Source: Rheinheimera tangshanensis
GTDB taxonomy: Bacteria > Pseudomonadota > Gammaproteobacteria > Enterobacterales > Alteromonadaceae
Assembly: GCF_014645135.1 (NCBI RefSeq)
Contig: NZ_BMLH01000002.1
Location: 310,001 to 374,000, forward strand
Direction: 5' to 3'
Length of the DNA: 64,000 nt
In this document: positions 53,334 through 63,442 of the stretch, piece after piece
How the letters are laid out: every line of letters starts with the position of its first letter
Numbering within the stretch: the stretch's first letter is position 1
The notes under the pieces: model-generated
Told to the model about the DNA's origin: nothing
The model's database searches: none
The model's input: only the letters and a program-made list of their open reading frames with translations
Program-made: the position numbers and the translations under genes

Positions 53334-53705
53334 TTAATCCTGACCGATACGGGCTTTGATATCGTTAATCAGTGGAGAAGCGCCAAAGCCATTGGCTGCA
53401 GCCCATGCTTCCAGATCTTCTGCAACTAAAGCTTTGGCTGGCATCTGTTTTACAAAAAACGCGCCAGTTTCATAAGCATCGCTGCGCATCGCAAATTTAA
53501 TTAATGACTCACCATTGCATTGTATTGCGTCATAAACCTTACGAACGTTGACTTTGTTATCTGACAACACTTTACGGACGCGGTTTTTATCGTCTGCTTT
53601 GGTGTATTCACACAAAGAGGTGGCCCATTGATCCTGTGCTATTGCTAACGGTGCTGCTGCGAAATAAGCACTGGCTACTACTGCTAATGTAACGAGCTTT
53701 TTCAT
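53334..53705 (-). CDS. DUF3718 exported protein
   Basis: 123-aa periplasmic protein of the DUF3718 family, common in Shewanella and relatives. A signal peptide ends at about residue 23 (AAAPLAIAQ). The mature domain has a conserved cysteine pair (SLCEYTKADDKNRVRKVL and YDAIQCNGESLIKFAM) likely joined by a disulfide. The C-terminal helix block AWAAANGFGASPLINDIKA completes the family pattern. Function unknown. The gene is monocistronic. Confidence 0.85.
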   Translation of the reverse strand: MKKLVTLAVVASAYFAAAPLAIAQDQWATSLCEYTKADDKNRVRKVLSDNKVNVRKVYDAIQCNGESLIKFAMRSDAYETGAFFVKQMPAKALVAEDLEAWAAANGFGASPLINDIKARIGQD

Positions 53706-53878
53706 AAAAATACCCCTTAGAGGTTATAGGTGAATTGGTAAAATTGATAATAATGAAACTATATACTGTTGGGTACTACTTTGCCAAGTATTACCTGCAT
53801 TTTTAGATAAGCAAGTAATTGAATAAAATCAGGGGTTTACGGCTGGACGGCTAGATGAGGGCTGTTGTCTAATTATTG

Positions 53879-53899
53879 GGGAGAGGTGTATCCTCTCCC
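53879..53899 (-). terminator. Hairpin terminator after leuD
   Basis: GGGAGAGG (53879-53886) pairs with CCTCTCCC (53892-53899) around TGTAT, 18 bp beyond the leuD stop on the minus strand. The tract after it is only moderately T-rich. Confidence 0.65.
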
Positions 53900-53917
53900 G
53901 ACAGATGAGGCTGGCTT

Positions 53918-54520
53918 TTAACCTAACCAGGGTTGTAACGAAGCTCGCTGTTGTTCATAACTACTGATTTGTGGAGCGAACTGTTCGCTGGCACCGATAA
54001 AATCCAGGCCGCTTAATAAACGCTGCTTGATATCAGGGTCTATCTGAAAGCCCACAGCGGCGTTATTGCCCAGAATAATTTGCTGGCCCGCTAAATCAAT
54101 TTTCCATTCCTGTGTGCCTTGCTGGCAGCGACTGAATAAAAACTCGATATTGGATGCACTCAGGCTAATCAATAACATGCCGTTGTTAATACTGTTATTA
54201 AAGAAAATATCAGCAAAACTTTCGGCAATGATCACATTAAAACCATACTGCTGGATAGCCCAGGGCGCATGTTCACGGCTGGAACCACAGCCAAAGTTAG
54301 CCCGGGTCAACAGAATCGAAGCACCTTTGTAGTGAGGGGCGTTTAATACAAAATCCGGGTTGGGTTGTTCATTCGCCAGATAACGCCAGTCATAAAACAA
54401 GGCCTCTGCAAAACCGTCGCGACTGACTGACGTCAAAAACTGTTTTGGAATGATTTGGTCGGTATCGACATTGTTTTTATCTAAAGGGCAAACCAGCCCT
54501 TGTGCAAAAATCTGGCTCAT
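53918..54520 (-). CDS. leuD: 3-isopropylmalate dehydratase small subunit
   Basis: 200-aa swivelling domain of isopropylmalate isomerase, which with LeuC converts 2- to 3-isopropylmalate in leucine synthesis. Length matches E. coli LeuD (201). Motifs: LDKNNVDTDQIIPKQFL near the N-terminus and ANFGCGSSREHAPWAIQQYG (about 71-90). Start and leuC stop share one base (TAATG). Last gene of leuABCD. Confidence 0.97.
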   Translation of the reverse strand: MSQIFAQGLVCPLDKNNVDTDQIIPKQFLTSVSRDGFAEALFYDWRYLANEQPNPDFVLNAPHYKGASILLTRANFGCGSSREHAPWAIQQYGFNVIIAESFADIFFNNSINNGMLLISLSASNIEFLFSRCQQGTQEWKIDLAGQQIILGNNAAVGFQIDPDIKQRLLSGLDFIGASEQFAPQISSYEQQRASLQPWLG

Positions 54521-55938
54521 TAGTTCGCTCCTGCTGTGCGCTCTACAGATGAAATATCAACAAAACGACCTGCAATAGCAGCGGCTGCGGCCATAGCAGG
54601 GCTGACTAAATGCGTACGGCTGCCACGGCCCTGGCGGCCTTCAAAGTTACGGTTTGAAGTGGAAGCACAGCGCTGACCTGCTTCAACACGATCGTCGTTC
54701 ATACCTAAACACATAGAGCAGCCAGGTTCACGCCATTCAAAACCTGATGCTTTAAAAATATCGGCTAACCCCTCAGCTTCGGCCTGACGTTTGACCTGAC
54801 CTGAGCCTGGTACTATCAAAGCACGCACACCGGAAGCCACCTGTTTGCCTTGCACCACAGCAGCAGCCTGACGTAAATCTTCAATCCGGCTATTGGTACA
54901 GGAGCCAATAAAGACCACATCGACTTTCAGGTCAGTTAACTTTTGGCCTGCTTCAATGCCCATATAAGTTAAAGCACGGCGCGCTGCGTCAGCTTTAATT
55001 AAATCACTGAAGGACTCTGGGGCAGGAATAGGCTGATCCACAGCTATAACCTGCTCAGGGTTGGTGCCCCAGGTCACTTGTGGTCTGATGTTTTCTGCGG
55101 CAATAGTCACTGTTTTATCAAAGACTGCATCTGCATCTGAGTACAAGCTTTGCCAGTACTGTACTGCTGCATCCCAGTGCTCTGCTTGTGGCGCATGAGG
55201 TTTGCCTTTCAGATAAGCAAAAGTCACTTCATCCGGTGCTATTAAACCGGCCTTCGCACCCATTTCAATGCTCATATTACACAACGTCATGCGGCCTTCC
55301 ATGCTCATGCCACGAATAGCTGAGCCGCAGAATTCAGCCACATAGCCATTACCACCGGCCGTACCTAACTGGCCTATCACCGCCATAATCACATCTTTAG
55401 GCGTTACAAAAGGCGACAAAGAGCCGGTCACTTCTACCTTTAAGGTTTTTGCCACTTGCTGCTGCAAGGTTTGAGTGGCCAGCACATGCTCAACCTCAGA
55501 GGTGCCAATACCAAAGGCGATAGCACCAAAAGCACCATGAGTAGAAGTATGGGAATCACCACAGACGATGATCATGCCCGGCTGAGTTAACCCCAGTTCA
55601 GGCCCTATCACATGCACTATGCCCTGATCCGGGTGTAATAAATCCAGCAAAGGCACATTAAATTCTTTGCAGTTGGCGGCCAGTGCTTCCAACTGTTTAC
55701 GTGAAGTTTCGCCCGCAGCGTCTATGCTGCGCAGCTGAGTCGAGACGTTATGATCCATAGTGGCATAAGTTAAATCAGGACGGCGCACAGTACGACCGGC
55801 TTGACGTAAACCGGCAAAAGCCTGAGGGCTGGTGACTTCATGGATTAAATGGCGGTCGACAAACAACAAGTCGGTGCTGCCATTCACAGCGGCCACTACA
55901 TGGCTTTGATAAATTTTCTGATATAAGGTTTTAGCCAT
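54520..55938 (-). CDS. leuC: 3-isopropylmalate dehydratase large subunit
   Basis: 472-aa aconitase-family subunit carrying the [4Fe-4S] cluster. The cluster cysteines are visible in [14 protein letters not shown] (about 345-358) and [11 protein letters not shown] (about 404-414). It also has the substrate block [23 protein letters not shown] (about 128-150). Length matches E. coli LeuC (466). It is 2 nt downstream of leuB and directly coupled to leuD. Confidence 0.97.
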   Translation of the reverse strand: MAKTLYQKIYQSHVVAAVNGSTDLLFVDRHLIHEVTSPQAFAGLRQAGRTVRRPDLTYATMDHNVSTQLRSIDAAGETSRKQLEALAANCKEFNVPLLDLLHPDQGIVHVIGPELGLTQPGMIIVCGDSHTSTHGAFGAIAFGIGTSEVEHVLATQTLQQQVAKTLKVEVTGSLSPFVTPKDVIMAVIGQLGTAGGNGYVAEFCGSAIRGMSMEGRMTLCNMSIEMGAKAGLIAPDEVTFAYLKGKPHAPQAEHWDAAVQYWQSLYSDADAVFDKTVTIAAENIRPQVTWGTNPEQVIAVDQPIPAPESFSDLIKADAARRALTYMGIEAGQKLTDLKVDVVFIGSCTNSRIEDLRQAAAVVQGKQVASGVRALIVPGSGQVKRQAEAEGLADIFKASGFEWREPGCSMCLGMNDDRVEAGQRCASTSNRNFEGRQGRGSRTHLVSPAMAAAAAIAGRFVDISSVERTAGAN

Positions 55939-55940
55939 GA

Positions 55941-58597
<2,657 letters not shown>

Positions 58598-58650
58598 CAC
58601 ATTTTCCTCATTGATTGATTAAAACCCGTTCTGGTGGCCTTGGTTAAAAC

Positions 58651-58682
58651 AAAAAACCCCGGCCTGTGGCACGGGGTTTTTG
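58651..58682 (-). terminator. leu attenuator terminator
   Basis: AAAAACCCCG and CGGGGTTTTT (58652-58661, 58672-58681) give a 10-bp stem, with an inner GCC/GGC stem and one bulged base. It is followed on the minus strand by six T. It lies between the leuL stop and leuA. The CACGGGG near the end of leuL can instead pair with the CCCCGTG arm, giving an antiterminator. Confidence 0.9.
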
Positions 58683-58701
58683 GTTTACTGGTACAGTCGT
58701 T

Positions 58702-58782
58702 TTACCAATGCACAAAGCCCCGTGGCCTGTTGAGGAGCACGAGGAGAGTGAGCAGGTTAGCGAAACGCTGGTTTAAATTCAT
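58702..58782 (-). CDS. leuL: leu operon leader peptide
   Basis: A 26-codon frame from ATG 58782 to TAA at 58702, encoding MNLNQRFANLLTLLVLLNRPRGFVHW. Seven of 26 residues are leucine, six of them in one run (Leu-Leu-Thr-Leu-Leu-Val-Leu-Leu), mostly CTC codons. This is the classical shape of a leucine attenuation leader: when charged tRNA-Leu is scarce the ribosome stalls in the run, which lets the downstream antiterminator form. The final third overlaps the antiterminator arm. No strong ribosome-binding site is seen. It is too short for usual gene-calling thresholds. Confidence 0.9.
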   Translation of the reverse strand: MNLNQRFANLLTLLVLLNRPRGFVHW

Positions 58783-58827
58783 TGTTGTTTAAGTCTTCAT
58801 TGAGTTTAATTTATACAACTGTTATTA

Positions 58828-58856
58828 GTAATATCACGGCAAATTGACCATTGCAA
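58828..58856 (-). promoter_or_regulatory. Candidate leu operon promoter
   Basis: On the minus strand, TTGCAA (58856-58851), a 17-bp spacer and TATTAC (58833-58828), four of six matches in each hexamer. This would start transcription near 58821 and give a 40-nt leader before leuL. Confidence 0.4.
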
Positions 58857-59105
58857 CAGTATAGACGGCTAAATATCTAAGTATTTTTGCTGGTGTTTGA
58901 TAGTGTCGCTGAGGCCAAAGGTTTAGCTGGGTTAAGCTCATCATCCACCGAACAGCTTCTCTCCTGCTCGATTTCTGCGTGCCAGCAGTAGTATTACCTA
59001 TGAATGGAGTAGGGTGTTTGTTATTTTAAGAACGCCTTATTTTCCTAAGCGCTTGAAATCCAGGCTGAGAGATGAAAATTTAAACCAAACAGATGGGAGA
59101 ATACA
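58857..59105. other. Intergenic sequence between the leu promoter and the small membrane protein
   Basis: No gene, repeat or hairpin recognised. The only notable element is a GGGAG ribosome-binding site at its right end, used by the next gene. Confidence 0.5.
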
Positions 59106-59525
59106 GTGGCAGCTATAGGTTTTGTAACTTTGCTTAAAAACTTCAGTGTTAGAAAGTTGCTGTTTGGCGTGGCACTACTGGCGTTGATGATTTTTTTAGT
59201 TATATGCATCACCTACACATTAAAACATTCTCCCTGGTTCCTGTTAGGGGCTGTGCCGTTTTTATTGTCTGTGTTGGTGTGTTATGAAGGATTTATAAAA
59301 GTAATCCAAACTTACTTTTTGGACTACATCAGCTGCGCAGTGTCTTTTGGTTTCGCGTTAGTTTATTTAAGACTGTATTGGGACTCGAATTACTCTTCTC
59401 AAATGGATGGGCAGTCTGATATTGCCTGGATAAGCCTGATTCCTGTTCACTTTCTTGCTTATTTTGTCTGCTGTTGCCTTGGGCTGGTTGCTTATTATGT
59501 TTACACCAAATGCTGGAGTCGTTAG
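59106..59525 (+). CDS. Hypothetical small inner-membrane protein
   Basis: 139-aa protein with GTG start at 59106 preceded by a GGGAG ribosome-binding site. Four hydrophobic segments, roughly residues 18-38, 44-62, 70-88 and 108-132, are separated by short charged loops, so it is an integral membrane protein. No family recognised. Codon use is somewhat less biased than in neighbours, and it sits alone between the leu promoter region and a tRNA gene. An accessory or poorly conserved gene is likely. Confidence 0.62.
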   Translation: MAAIGFVTLLKNFSVRKLLFGVALLALMIFLVICITYTLKHSPWFLLGAVPFLLSVLVCYEGFIKVIQTYFLDYISCAVSFGFALVYLRLYWDSNYSSQMDGQSDIAWISLIPVHFLAYFVCCCLGLVAYYVYTKCWSR

Positions 59526-59680
59526 CTCCGGCCCCGCTATTTTTGGTGGCATGCTGTCTTCTCTGTTAGGGATTGGCGTGTCCACCTGATGTTTTTTGCA
59601 GCAAAGGCAGCTAAATAGAGTTGTTTTTGTTGAAAAATTAGGCGGTTGATGCGTTTTTTCAGTTTTTTTATGAAAAACAC

Positions 59681-59717
59681 ATGACGAACGCCAGTTATTC
59701 AGCATAAAATGCGCCCC
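59681..59717 (+). promoter_or_regulatory. Promoter of tRNA-Leu with GC-rich discriminator
   Basis: ATGACG (59681-59686), an 18-bp spacer and TAAAAT (59705-59710) are followed by the GC-rich discriminator GCGCCCC. Such discriminators mark stringently controlled stable-RNA promoters in Gammaproteobacteria. Confidence 0.55.
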
Positions 59718-59751
59718 GTTCTGCCAGTGTTGTCAAACAAGCTCTGCTCAT

Positions 59752-59838
59752 GCCCGGGTGGTGAAATCGGTAGACACAAGGGATTTAAAATCCCTCGCTC
59801 GAAAGGGCGTGCCGGTTCAAGTCCGGCCCCGGGCACCA
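59752..59838 (+). tRNA. tRNA-Leu (anticodon TAA)
   Basis: An 87-nt class II tRNA. The acceptor stem is GCCCGGG/CCCGGGC with an encoded ACCA end at 59835-59838. The D-loop has TCGGTAGACACA. The anticodon arm is AGGGA-TTTAAAA-TCCCT, with anticodon TAA at 59786-59788. A long variable arm and the GGTTCAAGTCC T arm follow. It closely matches E. coli tRNA-Leu(UAA). There is no integrase or direct repeat around it, so it is not a visible insertion site here. Confidence 0.98.
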
Positions 59839-59940
59839 TTTCTCTTCTGTTAGTCCTGATACATTTCCTTTTCAATTTCTGTTCTGCCACTAAACTGCTA
59901 TAACTAAAACACTTTGCTTATTTTGCAGGTTTATTCCGTT

Positions 59941-61170
59941 ATGCATTTTTACTCTCTTGATTTCATTAAAGAAATGCCAAAATCCGATCTGCATTTGCAT
60001 TTAGATGGCAGCTTACGTTTAGACAGCCTGATTGAGATGGCAGCTAAAGCCAGTGTGAAACTGCCAAGCCAGACAGTGGAAGGTTTAAAACAGCTGGTAT
60101 TTAAAGACAGTTACCAAAATCTTGGCGAATACCTACATTGTTTCCAATACACCTGCGCGGTGCTGCGTGATATGGATAATCTGGAGCGCGCTGCGTATGA
60201 GCTTGCCATCGACAACCAGCTTGAAGGTGTCAATTATATTGAAGTGCGTTTTGCTCCTCAGCTGTTAATTGATTTGCCATCCGGCATAGATTTTGACCGG
60301 GTGATGCATGCGGTCAACAATGGATTGAAACGTGCGCAGCAGGAATACAATAGCCAGGCTGCTATTCTGAATGGTGACAAGCCGCCTTTTGCCTATGGCA
60401 TTATCAACTGCGCCATGCGGATGTTTGGCGACAAAGGCTTTTCACCTTATTACACCAATTTATTCCAGCTGATGCGGGATTTTAGTCCTATTGAGGTTAT
60501 TAAACTCGCCGCCATGGAATTAGTGCGGGCCAGTGTCAGGCTGCGGGACGAAGCTGGTATTCCTATAGTAGCTTTGGACTTAGCTGGGCAGGAGTCAGGC
60601 TATCCGGCCAGCAAATTTAAAGAAGTTTATGAGTTTGCGCATCAGCACTTTTTACTAAAAACCTTACATGCTGGTGAAGCTTACGGCGCTGAAAGTGTGT
60701 TTGAGGCCATTACCGAATGTTACGCCGACCGCATAGGTCATGGTTATTCCTTGTTTGTGCCGGAGATGATCCAGGATCCGTCTATCAAAGATAAACAGAA
60801 GTACATTCGTGAACTGGCGTCTTACATCGCTGATAAACGCATTGCCATTGAAGTCTGTTTAACCAGCAACCTACAAACCAATCCGGGTATCAGCGACATC
60901 AAAGCGCATAAACTCGGCGATATGCTGGACCATCGTATTGTCACTGTGATTTGCACTGACAATAGGCTGGTGTCTAACACTACAGTTAGCCGCGAATACA
61001 AACTGGCTTTGGATAACTTTGATATTCCGCTCAAACGCTTAAAAGATATGGTGGCCTACGGCTTTAAGAAAAGCTTTTTTCCGGGCAGCTATGTAGAGAA
61101 GCGTCAGTACGCTAAACAATGTTTAGAGTACTTCGATAAAGTAGCGCAAAAATACGGCTTTATTAATTAA
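59941..61170 (+). CDS. add: Adenosine deaminase-family protein (TDN variant)
   Basis: Zinc amidohydrolase of 409 aa from ATG 59941; earlier in-frame TTG starts are unlikely. Metal and catalytic residues: His18 and His20 in DLHLHLDGSL, His243 and Glu246 in LHAGEAYG, His267 in IGHGYSL, and Asp340 in ICTDNRL. It is longer than E. coli Add (333), with insertions around residues 125-170. The second aspartate of the usual TDDP is Asn341, as I recall for actinobacterial-type enzymes. It probably deaminates adenosine or deoxyadenosine in purine salvage; a different nucleoside or adenine cannot be excluded. Confidence 0.85.
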   Translation: MHFYSLDFIKEMPKSDLHLHLDGSLRLDSLIEMAAKASVKLPSQTVEGLKQLVFKDSYQNLGEYLHCFQYTCAVLRDMDNLERAAYELAIDNQLEGVNYIEVRFAPQLLIDLPSGIDFDRVMHAVNNGLKRAQQEYNSQAAILNGDKPPFAYGIINCAMRMFGDKGFSPYYTNLFQLMRDFSPIEVIKLAAMELVRASVRLRDEAGIPIVALDLAGQESGYPASKFKEVYEFAHQHFLLKTLHAGEAYGAESVFEAITECYADRIGHGYSLFVPEMIQDPSIKDKQKYIRELASYIADKRIAIEVCLTSNLQTNPGISDIKAHKLGDMLDHRIVTVICTDNRLVSNTTVSREYKLALDNFDIPLKRLKDMVAYGFKKSFFPGSYVEKRQYAKQCLEYFDKVAQKYGFIN

Positions 61171-61178
61171 GCTTAAAA

Positions 61179-61214
61179 TGGGTTCGGAGCTGTTCACAAT
61201 CAGCTCCGAACCCA
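61179..61214 (+). terminator. Strong hairpin after the adenosine deaminase gene
   Basis: TGGGTTCGGAGCTG and CAGCTCCGAACCCA are perfect 14-bp arms around TTCACAAT, 8 bp past the stop. No T tract follows, so it could stabilise the 3' end or act with another factor rather than as a simple intrinsic terminator. Confidence 0.65.
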
Positions 61215-61310
61215 CAGTCCCTTCCTTAGCTTCAGACGCCTTCATTTCTCTATATTTTAAGTTGTTGAATTAAAAGTAAATTATCGCTTCTTAATAAATC
61301 CTGACAAAAG

Positions 61311-61328
61311 TGTCGCAAAAAGCATACA
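61311..61328 (+). promoter_or_regulatory. GlrR-like upstream box 1
   Basis: TGTC-N10-TACA, one mismatch from the TGTC-N10-GACA site bound by GlrR in Enterobacteria. It lies about 160 bp upstream of the sigma-54 core promoter, a normal enhancer distance. Confidence 0.5.
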
Positions 61329-61375
61329 TGCTAAGCCATTGAAATATATAAGTATTATTTCAAGCTCTATTTTGC

Positions 61376-61393
61376 TGTTGCTAATTAGCGACA
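61376..61393 (+). promoter_or_regulatory. GlrR-like upstream box 2
   Basis: TGTTGCTAATTAGCGACA is an 18-bp near-perfect palindrome (one mismatched pair) fitting TGTC-N10-GACA with one change. It is centred 65 bp from box 1, about six helical turns, and about 105 bp before the -24 element. Confidence 0.58.
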
Positions 61394-61487
61394 GATCTTT
61401 TGGAGTTTCTGTTCAGTTTCAGCCTAAAATGAATTCAACTTAATTTAAGTTATTGATATTTAACGTTTAAAAATTAATTTTAAGACT

Positions 61488-61503
61488 TGGCACGGACTCT
61501 GCA
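61488..61503 (+). promoter_or_regulatory. Sigma-54 (RpoN) promoter of the 66-aa membrane protein gene
   Basis: TGGCAC-N5-CTGCA matches the -24/-12 consensus TGGCAC-N5-TTGCA at all but one base. GG is at 61489-61490 and GC at 61501-61502, with the invariant 10-bp spacing. Transcription would start near 61513, just before the hairpin. Confidence 0.8.
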
Positions 61504-61518
61504 TATATTAGTTCGTAA

Positions 61519-61568
61519 CGGTAAATTAGGTAAGAGGTACGCAGTTGTTACTCTTACCTAATTTACCG
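61519..61568 (+). repeat. Perfect 18-bp inverted repeat in the 5' leader of the small membrane protein gene
   Basis: CGGTAAATTAGGTAAGAG (61519-61536) and CTCTTACCTAATTTACCG (61551-61568) are exact complements around a 14-nt loop. It lies between the predicted RpoN start site and the ribosome-binding site, so it would cap the mRNA with a stable stem-loop about 50 nt ahead of the start codon. Confidence 0.85.
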
Positions 61569-61618
61569 GCAGGCTCAGCAAAACGCTGAAATGAACAGTA
61601 GTAAAGACGGGGTGAATT

Positions 61619-61819
61619 ATGGACTTATTTTTAATCGCAGCTATCGCATTCTTCATGGTGAACGCTTTTGTATTTGTAACCTACATGCGCAAAATTGATT
61701 TAAACGGCAATGCAGTTTTAGAGTTAGAGCGTGTTCAGGCCGCTGATGCTTATGCCCGCACTGCTGCTAAAGTACGCAAAGCCCGCACTGCAGTTGCGCT
61801 GGAACAAGCTGCTAACTAA
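61619..61819 (+). CDS. 66-aa membrane protein under RpoN-type control
   Basis: Small protein starting at ATG 61619 with GGGGTG as ribosome-binding site. A single N-terminal membrane helix (LFLIAAIAFFMVNAFVFVTYM, residues about 3-23) is followed by a basic, alanine-rich amphipathic helix (residues about 30-66). It is bracketed by a sigma-54 promoter and a strong terminator, giving a compact transcript of about 350 nt, and has strongly biased codons, which suggests high expression. It lies just upstream of glrK-qseG, whose expected partner GlrR is a sigma-54 activator. No family recognised; it has a phage-shock-like size and layout but no sequence match I can name. Confidence 0.78.
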   Translation: MDLFLIAAIAFFMVNAFVFVTYMRKIDLNGNAVLELERVQAADAYARTAAKVRKARTAVALEQAAN

Positions 61820-61841
61820 GTAGTTGCTGTAAATAGATGAA

Positions 61842-61866
61842 AGCCAGTCTCTGACTGGCTTTTTTT
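61842..61866 (+). terminator. Intrinsic terminator after the 66-aa gene
   Basis: AGCCAGTC and GACTGGCT, 8-bp perfect arms around TCT, followed by six T, 22 bp past the stop. Confidence 0.93.
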
Positions 61867-62023
61867 ATGCTCTGCAGGATTGCAGAGCACCCCAAGGGGC
61901 TAACGCGGTGCGTTGTTAAAAATCGTTCCGGACGGTTGTTTATTCGCAGTCATCCATGGCGCTTAACCTCCTTCTGTAAATCCGTTATGATAAGCGTCTG
62001 ATTTTTCGTGGAACCCTGTCCTG

Positions 62024-63442
62024 ATGCGAATGCCTGTTCAGCCTGCTTCCTTGCGGCAGTTTGTTTTACTCAGCTTTTTTATGGCGTTAATCCCACTTGG
62101 GGTGCTGTTATGGCAAAGTCATAGTGCTTTATCCGATGTCAGTCGTTATGCCATAGCTGAAGCCGAGAGTTCGGTGGCGAATGTACGCCGTGCTGAAAAT
62201 ATGCAAAAGCTGGTCAATGACATTGAACGTTCAGTGCTGCAGTTCAGCATTTTGAAAACCGATGCCTTGTCTCAATTGGCGGCCACTCACCTGAATAACT
62301 ATCAACAGAATCTGGGTTCCGTTTGTCTGAATCTGGCGCAGCCTGTGCTGTGCGCGCAGCAACAAAAACAACTGGAGTTGTTGTTTGACAGCTACTTACA
62401 CGAGAGTAATGAAGAACTAAGCCCTATTCTGCAAAAAATCCGCCAGCAGCAGGTGCAACTGACGCAAGTGATTTGGGCCTTGCTGGAACAACGATTACAG
62501 CAGCAACAGGTGTATGCCGAAGAGGCGCAAAGTCATCTGGCCTGGCAAACAGTAGCTTTAGTGGTACTGACTTTATTGATGGTGCTGTGGGCCTCTGCCC
62601 GAATTACAGCACCGGTAAAAATGCTCGACACTATGATCCGTTCTATAGGGCAGGCCAGCCATCATTTCCCGCATGACAAAGTGGATGGCCCACGTGAACT
62701 GACCGAACTGGGTGAGCAGTTACGCTGGCTGGCATCACGTTTACAACAACTGGAAGCTTTGCGGCTTATTTTATTGCGTCATGCATCTCATGAACTTAAA
62801 ACACCTTTGTCCAGTATCCGCGAAGGTTGTGCTTTACTGAGCGAACAGTTGGTTGGACCGCTGAACGCGCAGCAAATGGAAGTGGTTAGTTTGCTCAATG
62901 GCAGTGCGGACCGTTTGAGTGTGCTGACGGAACAGCTGCTGGATTACAACAAGTTACTGCAGCAAGCAAAACCTGAGTTTGACTGGCATGACAGCGAAAC
63001 CTTGCTGCAAAATTGCTTTAACGATCATGCGTTATCTTTGCAGCAACGCGAGCAAAAAATTGTGCTGGACTGTCAGTTACCTCGTATTTACACCGATTCG
63101 ATGTTATTCCGGCGTATTCTGGATAACCTGATTAACAATGCACAGGCTTATGGTGCCGAAGGCAGTAATGTCTGGGTCAATTTGCGTCAACATGATAAGT
63201 TTATGTTGTTAGATGTGGCGAATAACGGCACTCCTATCCCTGCTGAATTGCGGGCTAAGTTGTTTGAACCTTTCCAACGCGGCAAAGCCCCACGTTTTGA
63301 TGCGGTACAAGGTTCAGGTTTAGGTTTATCTATTGTCGCCGACTGCGCCCGTTTATTAGGTGGTCTGGCAGAAATTATCGATGTGAATTACGCCGATGTG
63401 TGTATTCAGGTGCGTTTGCCTTTAGTTGAGGATGCGGTATGA
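62024..63442 (+). CDS. glrK: GlrK/QseE-like sensor histidine kinase
   Basis: 472-aa membrane kinase. TM1 is at about residues 12-30. A periplasmic helical sensor region spans about 31-172 and TM2 is at about 174-192 (VALVVLTLLMVLWASA). HAMP follows at about 193-245. The phosphoacceptor is His256 in HASHELKTPLSSIREG, which closely matches E. coli GlrK. The ATPase domain has the N box NLINNAQAYG and G boxes GSGLGLSIV. In E. coli the order is glrK-qseG-glrR. Here the qseG-like gene follows with ATGA overlap, and glrR is expected just beyond the window. Confidence 0.92.
   Translation: MRMPVQPASLRQFVLLSFFMALIPLGVLLWQSHSALSDVSRYAIAEAESSVANVRRAENMQKLVNDIERSVLQFSILKTDALSQLAATHLNNYQQNLGSVCLNLAQPVLCAQQQKQLELLFDSYLHESNEELSPILQKIRQQQVQLTQVIWALLEQRLQQQQVYAEEAQSHLAWQTVALVVLTLLMVLWASARITAPVKMLDTMIRSIGQASHHFPHDKVDGPRELTELGEQLRWLASRLQQLEALRLILLRHASHELKTPLSSIREGCALLSEQLVGPLNAQQMEVVSLLNGSADRLSVLTEQLLDYNKLLQQAKPEFDWHDSETLLQNCFNDHALSLQQREQKIVLDCQLPRIYTDSMLFRRILDNLINNAQAYGAEGSNVWVNLRQHDKFMLLDVANNGTPIPAELRAKLFEPFQRGKAPRFDAVQGSGLGLSIVADCARLLGGLAEIIDVNYADVCIQVRLPLVEDAV

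Noticed and set aside
59752-59838. tRNA-Leu as an integration site
   Set aside because: No integrase, no duplicated tRNA 3' end and no composition change on either side within the window.
59699-59890. Minus-strand frame across the tRNA-Leu gene
   Set aside because: It is the reverse complement of the tRNA and its flanks, a common false protein call.
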